Source: an uncultured Bacteroidales bacterium (GTDB taxonomy: Bacteria; Bacteroidota; Bacteroidia; Bacteroidales; Muribaculaceae). From it: a DNA stretch of 64,000 bases. The translations under genes and the position numbers were made by a program. Below are positions 1 to 8,192 of the stretch, piece after piece. The notes under the pieces were generated by a model. It made no database searches and was not told the origin of the DNA. It worked only from the letters and a program-made list of their open reading frames with translations. Numbering within the stretch: the first letter of the stretch is position 1; each line of letters begins with the position of its first letter. The DNA lies in the NCBI GenBank assembly GCA_947176235.1, contig CAMWPM010000002.1:1-64000 (forward strand). The letters are read 5' to 3'.

Positions 1-4
1 AGTG

Positions 5-36
5 CAAAGGTAGTAACTTTTCCCCACTCCACCAAA
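5..36 (-). promoter_or_regulatory. Outward-facing Bacteroidetes promoter at left edge
   Basis: Read on the - strand, a TTTG element (33-36) is followed after exactly 20 bases by TACCTTTG (5-12). This matches the Bacteroidetes primary-sigma consensus (TTTG, 19-21 bases, TAnnTTTG). Transcription would start just outside the window and run leftward, so the neighbour on the left is probably a - strand gene. Its identity cannot be seen. Confidence 0.7.
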
Positions 37-533
37 TATTTTTACAACTATTTTTCACTCAAACCCCAACCTTCTCTACGCACCCCTAATTATCAAATGA
101 TTACAATAATATTTTTTCGCGCCATACGATCAACGTCTAACATTAAACAACCCATGACAAACCAACCACCAAGCCCGCGATAAAACCTCTTAAATACTAT
201 CGACCAATCATCTCCACCTTAGAAAATAAAACATCACACCCCTCATTCTTAAGGAATAGCATATAAACCTGAACAAAAATCACATTAAAATTATGAAAGA
301 AAATGCATTCGACAACCTCTGCTCCATCTAAAACAGAAGTCTGTCTCTGATTTTTTTGAAAATCCTGCAATACCGACCAAATAAACATTCCCCCCTGACA
401 ATCCTTCTTTTGGCTGTGGCAGCCTGCCTCTCATTCGCCCATACCAACCCAATTCTAAGTATATTTATACCATAATTAACTTTTCTTTTGCGGCTTTATT
501 GAAAAAGAATGAGATAAATCCAAAAAAAATGAC
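37..533. other. AT-rich intergenic region, no gene seen
   Basis: About 600 bases precede the first gene. The stretch is AT-rich with many stops in all frames. The only open frame of note (197-388, - strand) has no recognisable start context or family resemblance, and I do not call it. No tRNA, repeat or DnaA-box cluster is visible. Confidence 0.6.
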
Positions 534-541
534 TACCTTTG
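534..541 (+). promoter_or_regulatory. -7 box upstream of the GT5-like gene
   Basis: TACCTTTG matches the Bacteroidetes -7 consensus TAnnTTTG. No good TTTG element lies 19-21 bases upstream, so the -33 half is weak. A start near 548 would give a leader of about 85 bases before the ATG at 634. Confidence 0.5.
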
Positions 542-633
542 CAAATCTTTAGGCTACAATTGCCCTCGCATTTGTACCCAACTTTTCGGGCAGGGAATAT
601 TCCCTTTGCCTCTTATCTATAACCACTTTATTA

Positions 634-1452
634 ATGAGTAAAGGAAAGATTCTCTACATTTCTCAGGAAATCACACCCTACCTCCCTGCCAACGTTATAT
701 CTTCGTTAGGGCAGAAACTTCCGCAGTCTCTTCAAGAGCGCGGATACGAGGTGAGAACATTCATGCCGAAATATGGATGCATCAACGAGCGCCGGAATCA
801 GCTCCATGAAGTAATCCGCCTCTCTGGTATGAACCTAATAATTGATGACACCGACCACCCGCTCATCATTAAAGTGGCGACTCTCCAGCCGTCAAGAATG
901 CAGGTCTACTTCATCGATAGTGACGATTATTTCGTACATCATGGAACTCCGGAGCTTGAAATCAACATCAGTCCTGAGGATAATGACGAGCGTATAATGT
1001 TTTTTGCACGTGGCGTCATAGAGACCGTTAAAAAATTGCGTTGGGAACCGGCACTCATCCACTGCACTGGTTGGGTTACCGCGCTCGCACCGCTCTATCT
1101 CAAGAGCAAATACAGCGACGACCCCTCTTTCCGCAACTCCAAGATAGTCCTCTCATTAATTGATGACGATTTTGACGGCACCCTCGATCCCCGTATGCTC
1201 GAAAAGCTCAAGATGGACGGACTTTCCGATTCTCAGCTTTCAGCCATAGCCGACAATCCCGTCAACGCCATCGCGCTCAAAAAACTCGCTGTCGATCATT
1301 CCGATGCCATCGTAATCAGTTCAAAAGACATTCCTCTGGAACTCGCTGAATACGTTCACGCTTCTGGAAAACCTGTTCTTGAGGCACCGACCGACAACGA
1401 AGATTTCATCGAGCTTCACGCAAAGTTCTATGAGTCGTTATTCAACGATTGA
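634..1452 (+). CDS. Glycogen synthase-like protein, N-terminal (GT5) domain only
   Basis: This 272-residue protein begins like the N-terminal half of bacterial glycogen synthase: a KILYISQEITPY beta-strand, then EVRTFMPKYG, and later an HCTGWVTALAPLYLK segment matching the region around the catalytic HDW motif. It is about half the usual family length (roughly 480) and has no C-terminal GT-B domain. The KxGGL motif that binds ADP-glucose is replaced by LPANVIS, and HDW has become CTGW. It is therefore unlikely to be an active synthase; a regulatory or other role is inference. Short proteins of this type are widespread in Bacteroidales. The stop at 1450-1452 lies 8 bases before the lipoprotein gene, so the two are probably co-transcribed. 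Confidence 0.75.
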   Translation: MSKGKILYISQEITPYLPANVISSLGQKLPQSLQERGYEVRTFMPKYGCINERRNQLHEVIRLSGMNLIIDDTDHPLIIKVATLQPSRMQVYFIDSDDYFVHHGTPELEINISPEDNDERIMFFARGVIETVKKLRWEPALIHCTGWVTALAPLYLKSKYSDDPSFRNSKIVLSLIDDDFDGTLDPRMLEKLKMDGLSDSQLSAIADNPVNAIALKKLAVDHSDAIVISSKDIPLELAEYVHASGKPVLEAPTDNEDFIELHAKFYESLFND

Positions 1453-1460
1453 TTTTCATC

Positions 1461-2840
1461 ATGAAACTGTCACTCATCCATCTTCTTCCCATCGGAGGGC
1501 TCATTTCTCTCGCCATTTCATCATGTGGCGACACTTCCAACATAGGTAGCTCTCTTATTTCCGACGAAGTCAGCATTATTGTCGACTCTTCTTTCGTGGC
1601 AACCGGTCGAACCGCCGACAATTCCCAAGTTCAGGCACGCACGATAACTCAGCTTCTTGGCATAATTAATGCCGGCGAATACGGCACGCTATCTTCCGAT
1701 TTCGTCACACAGTTCATGCCGGCTGGAAGCATCGACACAACCGGCATCACTTCTGATAATATCGACTCCGTTAAGCTTATTTTCTCTATTCCTAACGGAG
1801 CTTATGTTGGTGACTCCCTTATTCCTATGGGGCTAAAAGTGTTCCCGCTCACCAAATCCCTCCCCTCGCCCATCTACAGCGACTTCGATCCATCAGACTA
1901 TTATGATCCTTCCGCTCCGCTTTCAAGCAAGATCTATGCATGTAACGCTCTGGGTGAAAAGGACTCTGTAGCGGCCCTTGACGCCCGATACATTTTTGTA
2001 GATCTGCCCGCCTCACTCGGAAAGCGACTCTACGATGCCTACGTTTCGGATCCCGCTGTCTACCAGTCCCCCATATCATTCTCCAGGATTTTTCCCGGTT
2101 TATACGTTTCCAACAGTTACGGTTCAGGACGTGTCGTAAAGATTCAGAATACACTGCTCCGTCTCTACTACCACCGTACTTTCCACAAAGCCGATAAAGA
2201 TAGTACGGCGCGCTATTACGGCAACTATTATGCCGTAACCCCGGAGATAATCTCCAACAATATCATTGACTATAAGATGAGCCAGCCTCTCTCCGATCGT
2301 ATTCGGAGCGGAGAACAGATTATTATTGCTCCTGCAGGAACTGACATCGACGTGGAATTCCCCGCAAAGGACATTATCAACTTCTACAAGGCTAATTCCG
2401 GACCTCTTTCCGTCATCAATTCATTGTCTTTCAGTATTCCGGCTGAATATTTGACAAATAATTACGGAATCCTTCCCCCCGACAATCTCCTCCTCGTCCT
2501 CAAAAATAAAAAGGACAAATTCTTTGCCGATAACCTTGTCAACGATAATGTTTCGTCATTCTATGCCACTTTTGACCGTGAGAAGATGTGCTACACTTTC
2601 TCCGACATGCGTGGCTACATTCTCGACGTCCTCGGTAAAGATAATCTGACCCCCGACGACTACACATTCTCTCTCACCCCTGTAATCGTCACAGTTTCAA
2701 CCAACCAGACTTCATATTACCAGACATCAACCTACGTAAGCGATATTTCTCCCTACATGGAGACACCCGCAATGGTAAAACTTTCTGTAGAAAAAGCAAA
2801 AATTATCTTCACATATAGCAAACAATCCATAAAAAATTAA
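1461..2840 (+). CDS. DUF4270-type lipoprotein
   Basis: The protein has 459 residues from the ATG at 1461. I prefer this start because it places a normal lipoprotein signal (hydrophobic stretch, then AISSC) directly at the N-terminus; the open frame extends a few codons upstream. The mature part starts with GDTSNIGSSLISDEV followed by long beta-rich sequence, as in the DUF4270 family common in Bacteroidales. The function of the family is unknown. The signal predicts an outer-membrane or periplasm-facing lipid-anchored protein. Only 8 bases separate it from the GT5-like gene, and that pairing recurs in Bacteroidales (from memory), which suggests a shared envelope-related role. Confidence 0.8.
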   Translation: MKLSLIHLLPIGGLISLAISSCGDTSNIGSSLISDEVSIIVDSSFVATGRTADNSQVQARTITQLLGIINAGEYGTLSSDFVTQFMPAGSIDTTGITSDNIDSVKLIFSIPNGAYVGDSLIPMGLKVFPLTKSLPSPIYSDFDPSDYYDPSAPLSSKIYACNALGEKDSVAALDARYIFVDLPASLGKRLYDAYVSDPAVYQSPISFSRIFPGLYVSNSYGSGRVVKIQNTLLRLYYHRTFHKADKDSTARYYGNYYAVTPEIISNNIIDYKMSQPLSDRIRSGEQIIIAPAGTDIDVEFPAKDIINFYKANSGPLSVINSLSFSIPAEYLTNNYGILPPDNLLLVLKNKKDKFFADNLVNDNVSSFYATFDREKMCYTFSDMRGYILDVLGKDNLTPDDYTFSLTPVIVTVSTNQTSYYQTSTYVSDISPYMETPAMVKLSVEKAKIIFTYSKQSIKN

Positions 2841-2848
2841 TATCTTTG
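2841..2848 (+). promoter_or_regulatory. -7 box for tRNA-Thr
   Basis: TATCTTTG (consensus TAnnTTTG) lies about 37 bases before the mature tRNA 5' end, overlapping the end of the DUF4270 gene. No clear -33 TTTG is present. Confidence 0.5.
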
Positions 2849-2884
2849 CACTGTCGTTAGCCAATAGGGCTGTCGATATAATCA

Positions 2885-2957
2885 GCCGCAATAGCTCAGT
2901 CGGTAGAGCATTTCATTCGTAACGAAAAGGTCGTGGGTTCGAGTCCCACTCGCGGCT
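2885..2957 (+). tRNA. tRNA-Thr, anticodon CGT
   Basis: The 73-base cloverleaf has a D-stem GCTC/GAGC, a T-stem GTGGG/CCCAC with loop TTCGAGT, and anticodon loop TTCGTAA with CGT at 2918-2920, reading ACG (Thr). CCA is not encoded. By eye the acceptor stem has one A.C mismatch (position 6-67) and the anticodon stem one A.C mismatch (31-39). All other pairs are good and the consensus bases are in place. It is probably functional, and stands alone rather than in a tRNA cluster. Confidence 0.9.
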
Positions 2958-2963
2958 CAACAT

Positions 2964-2997
2964 AATAAGCTGGAGATCAATCGATTTCCAGCTTATT
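2964..2997 (+). terminator. Strong hairpin after tRNA-Thr
   Basis: Perfect 11-base arms (2964-2974 and 2987-2997) extend inward to about 15 pairs with a four-base loop. The T-run that follows is poor, so this may be a terminator or processing hairpin that separates the tRNA from the downstream acyltransferase gene. Confidence 0.55.
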
Positions 2998-3036
2998 GAA
3001 TATTTGATGTGTTCATCAGCTTACAAAATCGGGACC

Positions 3037-3930
3037 ATGAACATAACGAACGAAACTACTCCTATGCGAATCGATGTCGATGCCGTGCTCCGCCAGCGAC
3101 TCGGCACCAAATACCGCCGTATCCCACGGTTTGTCATCCGGGCTCTCGAAAAGATAGTCTGTCAGGATAAACTTAACAGGCTTCTGAAAGAAAATGCACA
3201 ATTTCAGGGAGCCGACTTCTGCCACGGCGTTTTATCCTCTCTTGGCATCACAGTTTCGGTAAGTCACCCGGAGCGACTTCCGAAAGCACCTGACTCTGAC
3301 ATGCGATGCATTTTTGCCTGCAATCATCCCCTTGGAGGACTCGACGGCATGGCTCTCATCGACTACTTTACATCCATATCACCCACCGGTCGGGTATGGT
3401 TTGTTGTCAACGATCTCCTTATGGCTGTCACACCGCTCCGTTGCGTTTTTCTCCCCGTCAATAAGCATGGCAGGCAGTCACGTGAAGCAGCCTTACGCAT
3501 TGAAGAAGCGTTCAGCGGACCCGATCCAATCCTTGTTTTCCCCGCAGGACTCGTATCACGGAAGCAGAAAGGCGGGATATTTGACCTCGCCTGGAACAAA
3601 ATGTTTATCCAGAAAGCCATCCAGTACCGTCGCGACATTATTCCTTTGCATTTTAGTGGGCGTAATTCATCTTTTTTTTATAACTTTGCCCTTGCGCGCA
3701 AACGTCTCGGTATTAAATTCAACATTGAGATGATTTTGCTCCCGCGCGAAATATTCAACAACACCGGCGCACGTTTCATCGTCACTCCTGGCGATCGCAT
3801 CCCCTGGCAGGAGCTCGTGGGTGGATCTGACGCCGCTAAAACGGCCTCCTCCATAAGGCAAAAGGTATATCAACTCGCTGAAGATGAACCAACAACCGAT
3901 CATCCCTCCCGTTCCCACTCACCTGCTTGA
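3037..3930 (+). CDS. glsA: Lyso-glycine-lipid O-acyltransferase (GlsA-like, PlsC superfamily)
   Basis: This 297-residue acyltransferase carries the LPLAT signature NHPLGGLDG (His97 and Asp103, a one-residue-longer form of HX4D) and the later FPAGLVSRK block. This form is typical of hemolysin/OlsA-like acyltransferases of Bacteroidetes. It probably transfers a second acyl chain onto an N-acyl glycine (or related amino acid) to make the membrane glycine lipid, acting at the cytoplasmic membrane. The main support is the overlapping downstream gene, an OlsB-like N-acyltransferase, which mirrors the glsA/glsB pair of Bacteroides. The ATG at 3037 is chosen over an in-frame ATG at 3004 because the upstream residues look like non-coding leader next to the tRNA hairpin. 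Confidence 0.75.
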   Translation: MNITNETTPMRIDVDAVLRQRLGTKYRRIPRFVIRALEKIVCQDKLNRLLKENAQFQGADFCHGVLSSLGITVSVSHPERLPKAPDSDMRCIFACNHPLGGLDGMALIDYFTSISPTGRVWFVVNDLLMAVTPLRCVFLPVNKHGRQSREAALRIEEAFSGPDPILVFPAGLVSRKQKGGIFDLAWNKMFIQKAIQYRRDIIPLHFSGRNSSFFYNFALARKRLGIKFNIEMILLPREIFNNTGARFIVTPGDRIPWQELVGGSDAAKTASSIRQKVYQLAEDEPTTDHPSRSHSPA

Positions 3931-4822
3931 AGCTGAGCTTACCCAGGAGCGCTTCCTTCGTGTCACTAACAAAGGTAGCAACCTCATATTTGTTGTCGAC
4001 GCTTTCAATGCCCCTAACGTTATGAAAGAAGTCGGTCGACTTCGCGAAATCGCATTCCGGCATGGTGGCGGCGGCACAGGACTTGAATGTGACATCGATG
4101 AGTTCGATACCATGCAGCCACCTTGCAAGCAGCTAATAGTTTGGGATCCGGAAGAAAAAATGATTCTTGGCGGTTATCGCTTTATCCTCGGGAAAGACAT
4201 TGTTATCCGTCCTGACGGCTCTCCGCGCATTGCCACTGCCCATCTATTCCACTTCTCCCAACGCTTTATCCGAGACTATCTGCCCTACACCATTGAGCTC
4301 GGCAGATCATTCGTCCGGCTCGAATTCCAATCCTCTCGCGCAGGCAACCGTGGTAAGGCGATTTTCGTCCTCGATAACCTTTGGGACGGGCTGGGCGCGC
4401 TCACCGTTCTCCACCCCGAAGTCAAGTATCTTTTTGGCAAAATGACGATGTATCCCAATTACAACGCTGACTGTCGCAACATGATCCTGTATTTCCTGAT
4501 GAAATACTTCCCCGACAGCGATGCACTCGTCACCCCTCTCACTCCACTCGCCACCGGTATGGATCTCAATGAAATGGCGAAAAACTTCACAGCAGATAAT
4601 TTCAAAGGTGATTACCGCATCCTCAACACTCTCATCCGAGAGTATGGCATCAACATTCCCCCTCTCGTCAACGCCTATATGAGCCTCTCTCCCACCATGA
4701 AAGTATTCGGGACCGCTATCAATCATGAGTTTGGCGAAGTAGAGGAAACCGGAATTTTCCTTGCTATTTCCGACATTTTCGAAGATAAGAAGCAGCGCCA
4801 CATCGGCACCTTCGTCCACTGA
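3884..4822 (+). CDS. glsB: Glycine N-acyltransferase (GlsB-like, OlsB/GNAT family)
   Basis: This 312-residue protein resembles OlsB-type acyl-ACP-dependent N-acyltransferases (Acetyltransf_5 fold): NLIFVVDAFNAPNVM, a conserved LREIAFRHGG stretch, and ELGRSFVRLEFQ near residue 145. It is expected to acylate the amino group of glycine with a 3-hydroxy fatty acid, the first step of glycine-lipid synthesis, giving the substrate for the upstream O-acyltransferase. Its start overlaps the end of that gene by 47 bases, which indicates translational coupling. The specificity for glycine rather than ornithine or serine is inferred from Bacteroides and is not visible in the sequence. Confidence 0.78.
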   Translation: MNQQPIIPPVPTHLLEAELTQERFLRVTNKGSNLIFVVDAFNAPNVMKEVGRLREIAFRHGGGGTGLECDIDEFDTMQPPCKQLIVWDPEEKMILGGYRFILGKDIVIRPDGSPRIATAHLFHFSQRFIRDYLPYTIELGRSFVRLEFQSSRAGNRGKAIFVLDNLWDGLGALTVLHPEVKYLFGKMTMYPNYNADCRNMILYFLMKYFPDSDALVTPLTPLATGMDLNEMAKNFTADNFKGDYRILNTLIREYGINIPPLVNAYMSLSPTMKVFGTAINHEFGEVEETGIFLAISDIFEDKKQRHIGTFVH

Positions 4823-4855
4823 TTTTCATCTCATCACCTCAATCCATCCCTCCCC

Positions 4856-6400
4856 ATGTTTCCCACGCTGACCGCCCGCACACTTCGCGTATCAATATTT
4901 TCGGCACTGACAGTCCTTGCATCAATGCCGGTTTTTGCTCAATTGCCGGTCGAGACGCAGTTTTCCCTCTCTGCCGGAGCCGGTAGCAGCGATTTCGCCC
5001 CCTACTACATAGCCTCCAACCGCCATGCCACAGTCACGCAATCCGGCAACACTCTGCTGCAGGCTGCCGCACGCCACAGCATGGATTCCACATCGCGTTT
5101 CAGCTGGGGTGCCGGAATTGAACTTTGGGGCGGATGGACATCGACTGCTGATTATCAGCGCTATAATCCTGAAGGAATTAAAGTTGTCAACCCTCAGCAC
5201 CCGGGTCGTGTGTGGCTTCAGCAGCTTTACGGTGAAGTCAAGTGGCGTTCACTCTTCTTCTCTCTGGGTATGAAGCAACGGGAATCGGCACTGCTCAACT
5301 TTGCCCTCTCAAGCGGCGACTTGGTTGAAAGTGGAAACGCACGCCCCATTCCCCAGGCACGTGCCGGATTTATCGATTTTCAGGACGTCCCTTTCACTAA
5401 AGGATGGCTTCAGATTCAGGGTGAATTGGCTTATGGTAAGTATGCCGACAACAAGTGGCTTGAAAACCACTATAACTACGATAACTGGCATCTTAATAAA
5501 GGAGCTTTCTACGTCTATCGGCGTCTCTATTTCCGCGTCGCCCCCCGTCGTCGTCTCTCCCTCACCCTCGGCATGCAGGCTGCCGGACAGATCGGAGGTA
5601 ACACGTCCTGGTGGAATAAAGGTGGCTGGGTATCAGGCGTAAAAAACAAAGCCTCACTTTTTGATCTCATCAAAATGGCTGTACCCGTCGGAGGTAACAA
5701 TGGCGGGAGTGAATACTATGATGGCAACAATCTTGGATCGTGGGATATTTTGGCACGCTACAAGTTTACCTCCGGCCATGTCCTCAAAGCCTATCTCCAG
5801 AAACCCTGGGAAAAAGGTTCAGGAATAGGATGGGCTAACGGCTTTGACGGCGTTTGGGGACTGGAATATAAATCTCCTGCGGCATCCTGGATTGACGGAG
5901 CCGTTATCGAATACATTGATTTCACCAATCAGTCCGGACCAATCCATTGGTCTCCCGGTGATTCACCCGGCACCACAATCACCACCAACTCCAATGGTGG
6001 TGAGCAGTACTACAATAACAACATTTACAACTCCTATGCCAACTACGGCATGTCGATCGGTACCCCTTTCCTCCCCGCGCCCATCTACAATCTCGATGGC
6101 TATATGGCGTATGTCGACAACCGTGTTCGCGGATTTCATATCGGCGTCAACGGCACCATCATGCCCCGCCTCACCTATCGCATCCTCGCATCTTTCCGTA
6201 AAAGTTGGGGCGACGGACGAGTTCCCCGTTCCCATGCCGTCGATTGCACTTCCTGGATGATCGAAGGATCCTATCTTCTTCCACGCATCCCCGGGCTCTC
6301 TGTCAATCTTCAGTTGGCGATGGATCGAGGCAACATGTTGGGTGACAGATTCGGCACTCTCATTACATTCCGTTATAACCGTATTTTCGATAAAAAATGA
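4856..6400 (+). CDS. Wzi-like capsule assembly outer-membrane protein
   Basis: This 514-residue protein has a clear signal peptide ending in MPVFA/Q near residue 28. The rest is typical outer-membrane beta-barrel sequence: alternating aromatic strands, short turns and a strand-like C-terminus (TFRYNRIFDKK). The pattern (RVWLQQLYGEVKW, LSSGDLVESGNARPIPQ, NYDNWHLNKGAFYVYRR) fits the Wzi family, which helps surface polysaccharide adhere to the outer membrane. It follows the glycine-lipid genes by 33 bases and overlaps the next lipoprotein gene by 4 bases (ATGA), so the group may be one envelope operon. No capsule cluster is visible nearby. Confidence 0.7.
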   Translation: MFPTLTARTLRVSIFSALTVLASMPVFAQLPVETQFSLSAGAGSSDFAPYYIASNRHATVTQSGNTLLQAAARHSMDSTSRFSWGAGIELWGGWTSTADYQRYNPEGIKVVNPQHPGRVWLQQLYGEVKWRSLFFSLGMKQRESALLNFALSSGDLVESGNARPIPQARAGFIDFQDVPFTKGWLQIQGELAYGKYADNKWLENHYNYDNWHLNKGAFYVYRRLYFRVAPRRRLSLTLGMQAAGQIGGNTSWWNKGGWVSGVKNKASLFDLIKMAVPVGGNNGGSEYYDGNNLGSWDILARYKFTSGHVLKAYLQKPWEKGSGIGWANGFDGVWGLEYKSPAASWIDGAVIEYIDFTNQSGPIHWSPGDSPGTTITTNSNGGEQYYNNNIYNSYANYGMSIGTPFLPAPIYNLDGYMAYVDNRVRGFHIGVNGTIMPRLTYRILASFRKSWGDGRVPRSHAVDCTSWMIEGSYLLPRIPGLSVNLQLAMDRGNMLGDRFGTLITFRYNRIFDKK

Positions 6401-6882
6401 AACGCCTCTCCACCTTCCTCCCCCGCCCCCTCTTCGGTCTGCTTCTTGTCATCACGTTGCTTGTCACGCCCTCATGCACTCATAATGGCGGCGACCTTGA
6501 TGGACTGTTCGGCACTTGGCATCTTGACCGCATAACGATCGACGGACAGCCCGACAAAGCCTATGACGGCACAATAATCTGGAAATTTCAGTTCGATGTT
6601 GTTGCCATGATGCCCACAGATGATGCTCAGCATCAACGTTTCGAGGGATGGGGTACATGGAGTTTTGCTCCGGACGACCACAAAGTTCTTCTGCTCCATT
6701 ATATCCATTACGACGATAAGCGGGAGCCGGGCGATCCATTCTACTCTCCCTTACCCGCCACTCACCTCCCCGCGGGAGAACTTGCTCTGGACATTGATCA
6801 CCTCGGGTCATCAGGAATGCAACTCACCTATCATGACCCGTCGACTTCCACCGCCTACACGTATTATTTCACGAAATGGTGA
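6397..6882 (+). CDS. Small lipocalin-like lipoprotein
   Basis: The protein has 161 residues with a lipoprotein signal (LLVITLLVTPSC, Cys27). The mature part starts with DGLFGTWHLDRITIDG and contains evenly spaced beta-strands (ATGWGTW-like WGTWSF, VLLLHYIHY). This resembles the small lipocalin-like lipoproteins of Bacteroidales, but I cannot name a specific family. It overlaps the Wzi-like gene by 4 bases and is therefore probably translated with it. Function unknown. Confidence 0.65.
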   Translation: MKRLSTFLPRPLFGLLLVITLLVTPSCTHNGGDLDGLFGTWHLDRITIDGQPDKAYDGTIIWKFQFDVVAMMPTDDAQHQRFEGWGTWSFAPDDHKVLLLHYIHYDDKREPGDPFYSPLPATHLPAGELALDIDHLGSSGMQLTYHDPSTSTAYTYYFTKW

Positions 6883-6941
6883 TCCTCCTCAACATTTTGC
6901 CACTCGTCTCCCGTCATTCTTAGATATTTGTATGTTCCTCC

Positions 6942-6965
6942 CAACATTATCCGTTATTAATGTTG
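6942..6965. promoter_or_regulatory. Inverted repeat overlapping the carA promoter
   Basis: Arms CAACATTA (6942-6949) and TAATGTTG (6958-6965) are perfect complements with an 8-base spacer. The right arm contains the TTG used as the -33 element of the carA promoter. There is no T-run after it. The position suggests an operator rather than a terminator; the regulator is unknown. Confidence 0.4.
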
Positions 6966-6993
6966 CGGAGGACATCGTTTTTTTGTACCTTTG
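6963..6993 (+). promoter_or_regulatory. carAB promoter
   Basis: TTG (6963-6965) and TACCTTTG (6986-6993) are separated by 20 bases, matching the Bacteroidetes consensus. A start near 7000 gives a leader of about 90 bases before carA. Confidence 0.65.
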
Positions 6994-7089
6994 CATGATT
7001 TTAAGCAGACGTATCTGTTTCAGTGCTATTTACTGCTTAAAAGTCAGCAACTTATCTCATTGTAATCAATTATCACCAATCAATTCGAT

Positions 7090-8169
7090 ATGCAGCAGTT
7101 GCGACGCGCTCTCCTCATTCTTGAGGATGGCACCACATTTGAAGGTAAATCGTTCGGTCACGAATCCTCCACAGCCGGCGAAGTAGTTTTTAACACCGCG
7201 ATGACCGGTTACCCCGAGAGCCTAACCGATCCCTCCTATGAAGGGCAGATTCTCGTCACCACCTATCCCATCCTTGGAAATTATGGCGTACCGCCGCGAC
7301 GCGAAAAAGATGATGTCAGCGAATTTTACGAAAGCGACCACATCCACTGCAAGGCGATAATCGCACAGGACTATACCCCCGACCATTCTCACTGGCAGGC
7401 GAATCGTGCACTTGGCGAGTGGCTTAAGGAAGAAAAGATACCAGGAGTATTCGGAATCGACACTCGAGCCCTCACAAAGCACCTTCGTGAAAAAGGATCG
7501 ATGCTTGGGAAAATTATTATCGGCGATCATGTCGATCCCGACTCAATCCCATTCTACGATCCGAACAAGGAAAACCTGGTCGGGAAAGTTAGCTGTAAGG
7601 ACGTCGAGGTCCACGGTGAGGGTGAAAAGACAGTCGTACTTGTCGACTGCGGCACCAAACATAATATTATCCGTTGCCTCACACGCCGAGGTGTCAAAGT
7701 GATTCGTGTCCCCTGGAATTACGATTTTACATCAATCCCTTACGACGGTCTGTTCATCTCCAATGGACCCGGCAATCCCGATATGGCTGAAGAGACCGTC
7801 ATCAATATCCGTAAGGCAATTGAGCTTGGCAAACCAATCTGTGGCATCTGCATGGGCAACCAGCTTCTATCTAAGGCTGCTGGCGCCAGAACCTACAAGC
7901 TGAAATATGGTCACCGCAGCCACAACCAGCCCGTTCGTAAGGTTGGCACCGACACCTGCTTTGTCACTTCTCAGAACCACGGCTTTGCCGTCGATTCCGC
8001 CACACTTCCTGACGATTGGGAACCACTCTTCATCAACATGAACGACGGTACGAACGAAGGGATTCGCCACAAATCCCGCCCCTTCTTCTCTGCCCAGTTC
8101 CACCCCGAAGCGAGCAGCGGTCCCAAGGACACTGAATTTCTCTTTGACGATTTCATCAAAATGCTCTAA
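7090..8169 (+). CDS. carA: Carbamoyl-phosphate synthase, small (glutaminase) subunit
   Basis: This 359-residue protein hydrolyses glutamine and passes ammonia to CarB, to make carbamoyl phosphate for pyrimidines and arginine. The N-terminal domain (RALLILEDGTTFEGKSFG) is followed by a class I glutamine amidotransferase domain. It shows FISNGPGNP, the nucleophile Cys254 in GICMGNQ (usually GICLGHQ) and the His338/Glu340 pair in HPEASSGP. Length is normal for the family. carB follows after 23 bases. The promoter and operator-like inverted repeat upstream suggest control by pyrimidine or arginine supply. Confidence 0.97.
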   Translation: MQQLRRALLILEDGTTFEGKSFGHESSTAGEVVFNTAMTGYPESLTDPSYEGQILVTTYPILGNYGVPPRREKDDVSEFYESDHIHCKAIIAQDYTPDHSHWQANRALGEWLKEEKIPGVFGIDTRALTKHLREKGSMLGKIIIGDHVDPDSIPFYDPNKENLVGKVSCKDVEVHGEGEKTVVLVDCGTKHNIIRCLTRRGVKVIRVPWNYDFTSIPYDGLFISNGPGNPDMAEETVINIRKAIELGKPICGICMGNQLLSKAAGARTYKLKYGHRSHNQPVRKVGTDTCFVTSQNHGFAVDSATLPDDWEPLFINMNDGTNEGIRHKSRPFFSAQFHPEASSGPKDTEFLFDDFIKML

Positions 8170-8192
8170 TCCACCTTTTTCTGCTTACAATT

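Noticed and set aside
197-388. 63-codon - strand open frame in the left intergenic region
   Set aside because: No promoter or family resemblance, and AT-rich composition; more likely chance.
1-600. Replication origin in the AT-rich left region
   Set aside because: No DnaA-box cluster, dnaA, dnaN, gidA or similar genes nearby.
634-1452. Active glycogen synthase
   Set aside because: Half length, without the C-terminal GT-B domain and with altered KxGGL and HDW motifs.
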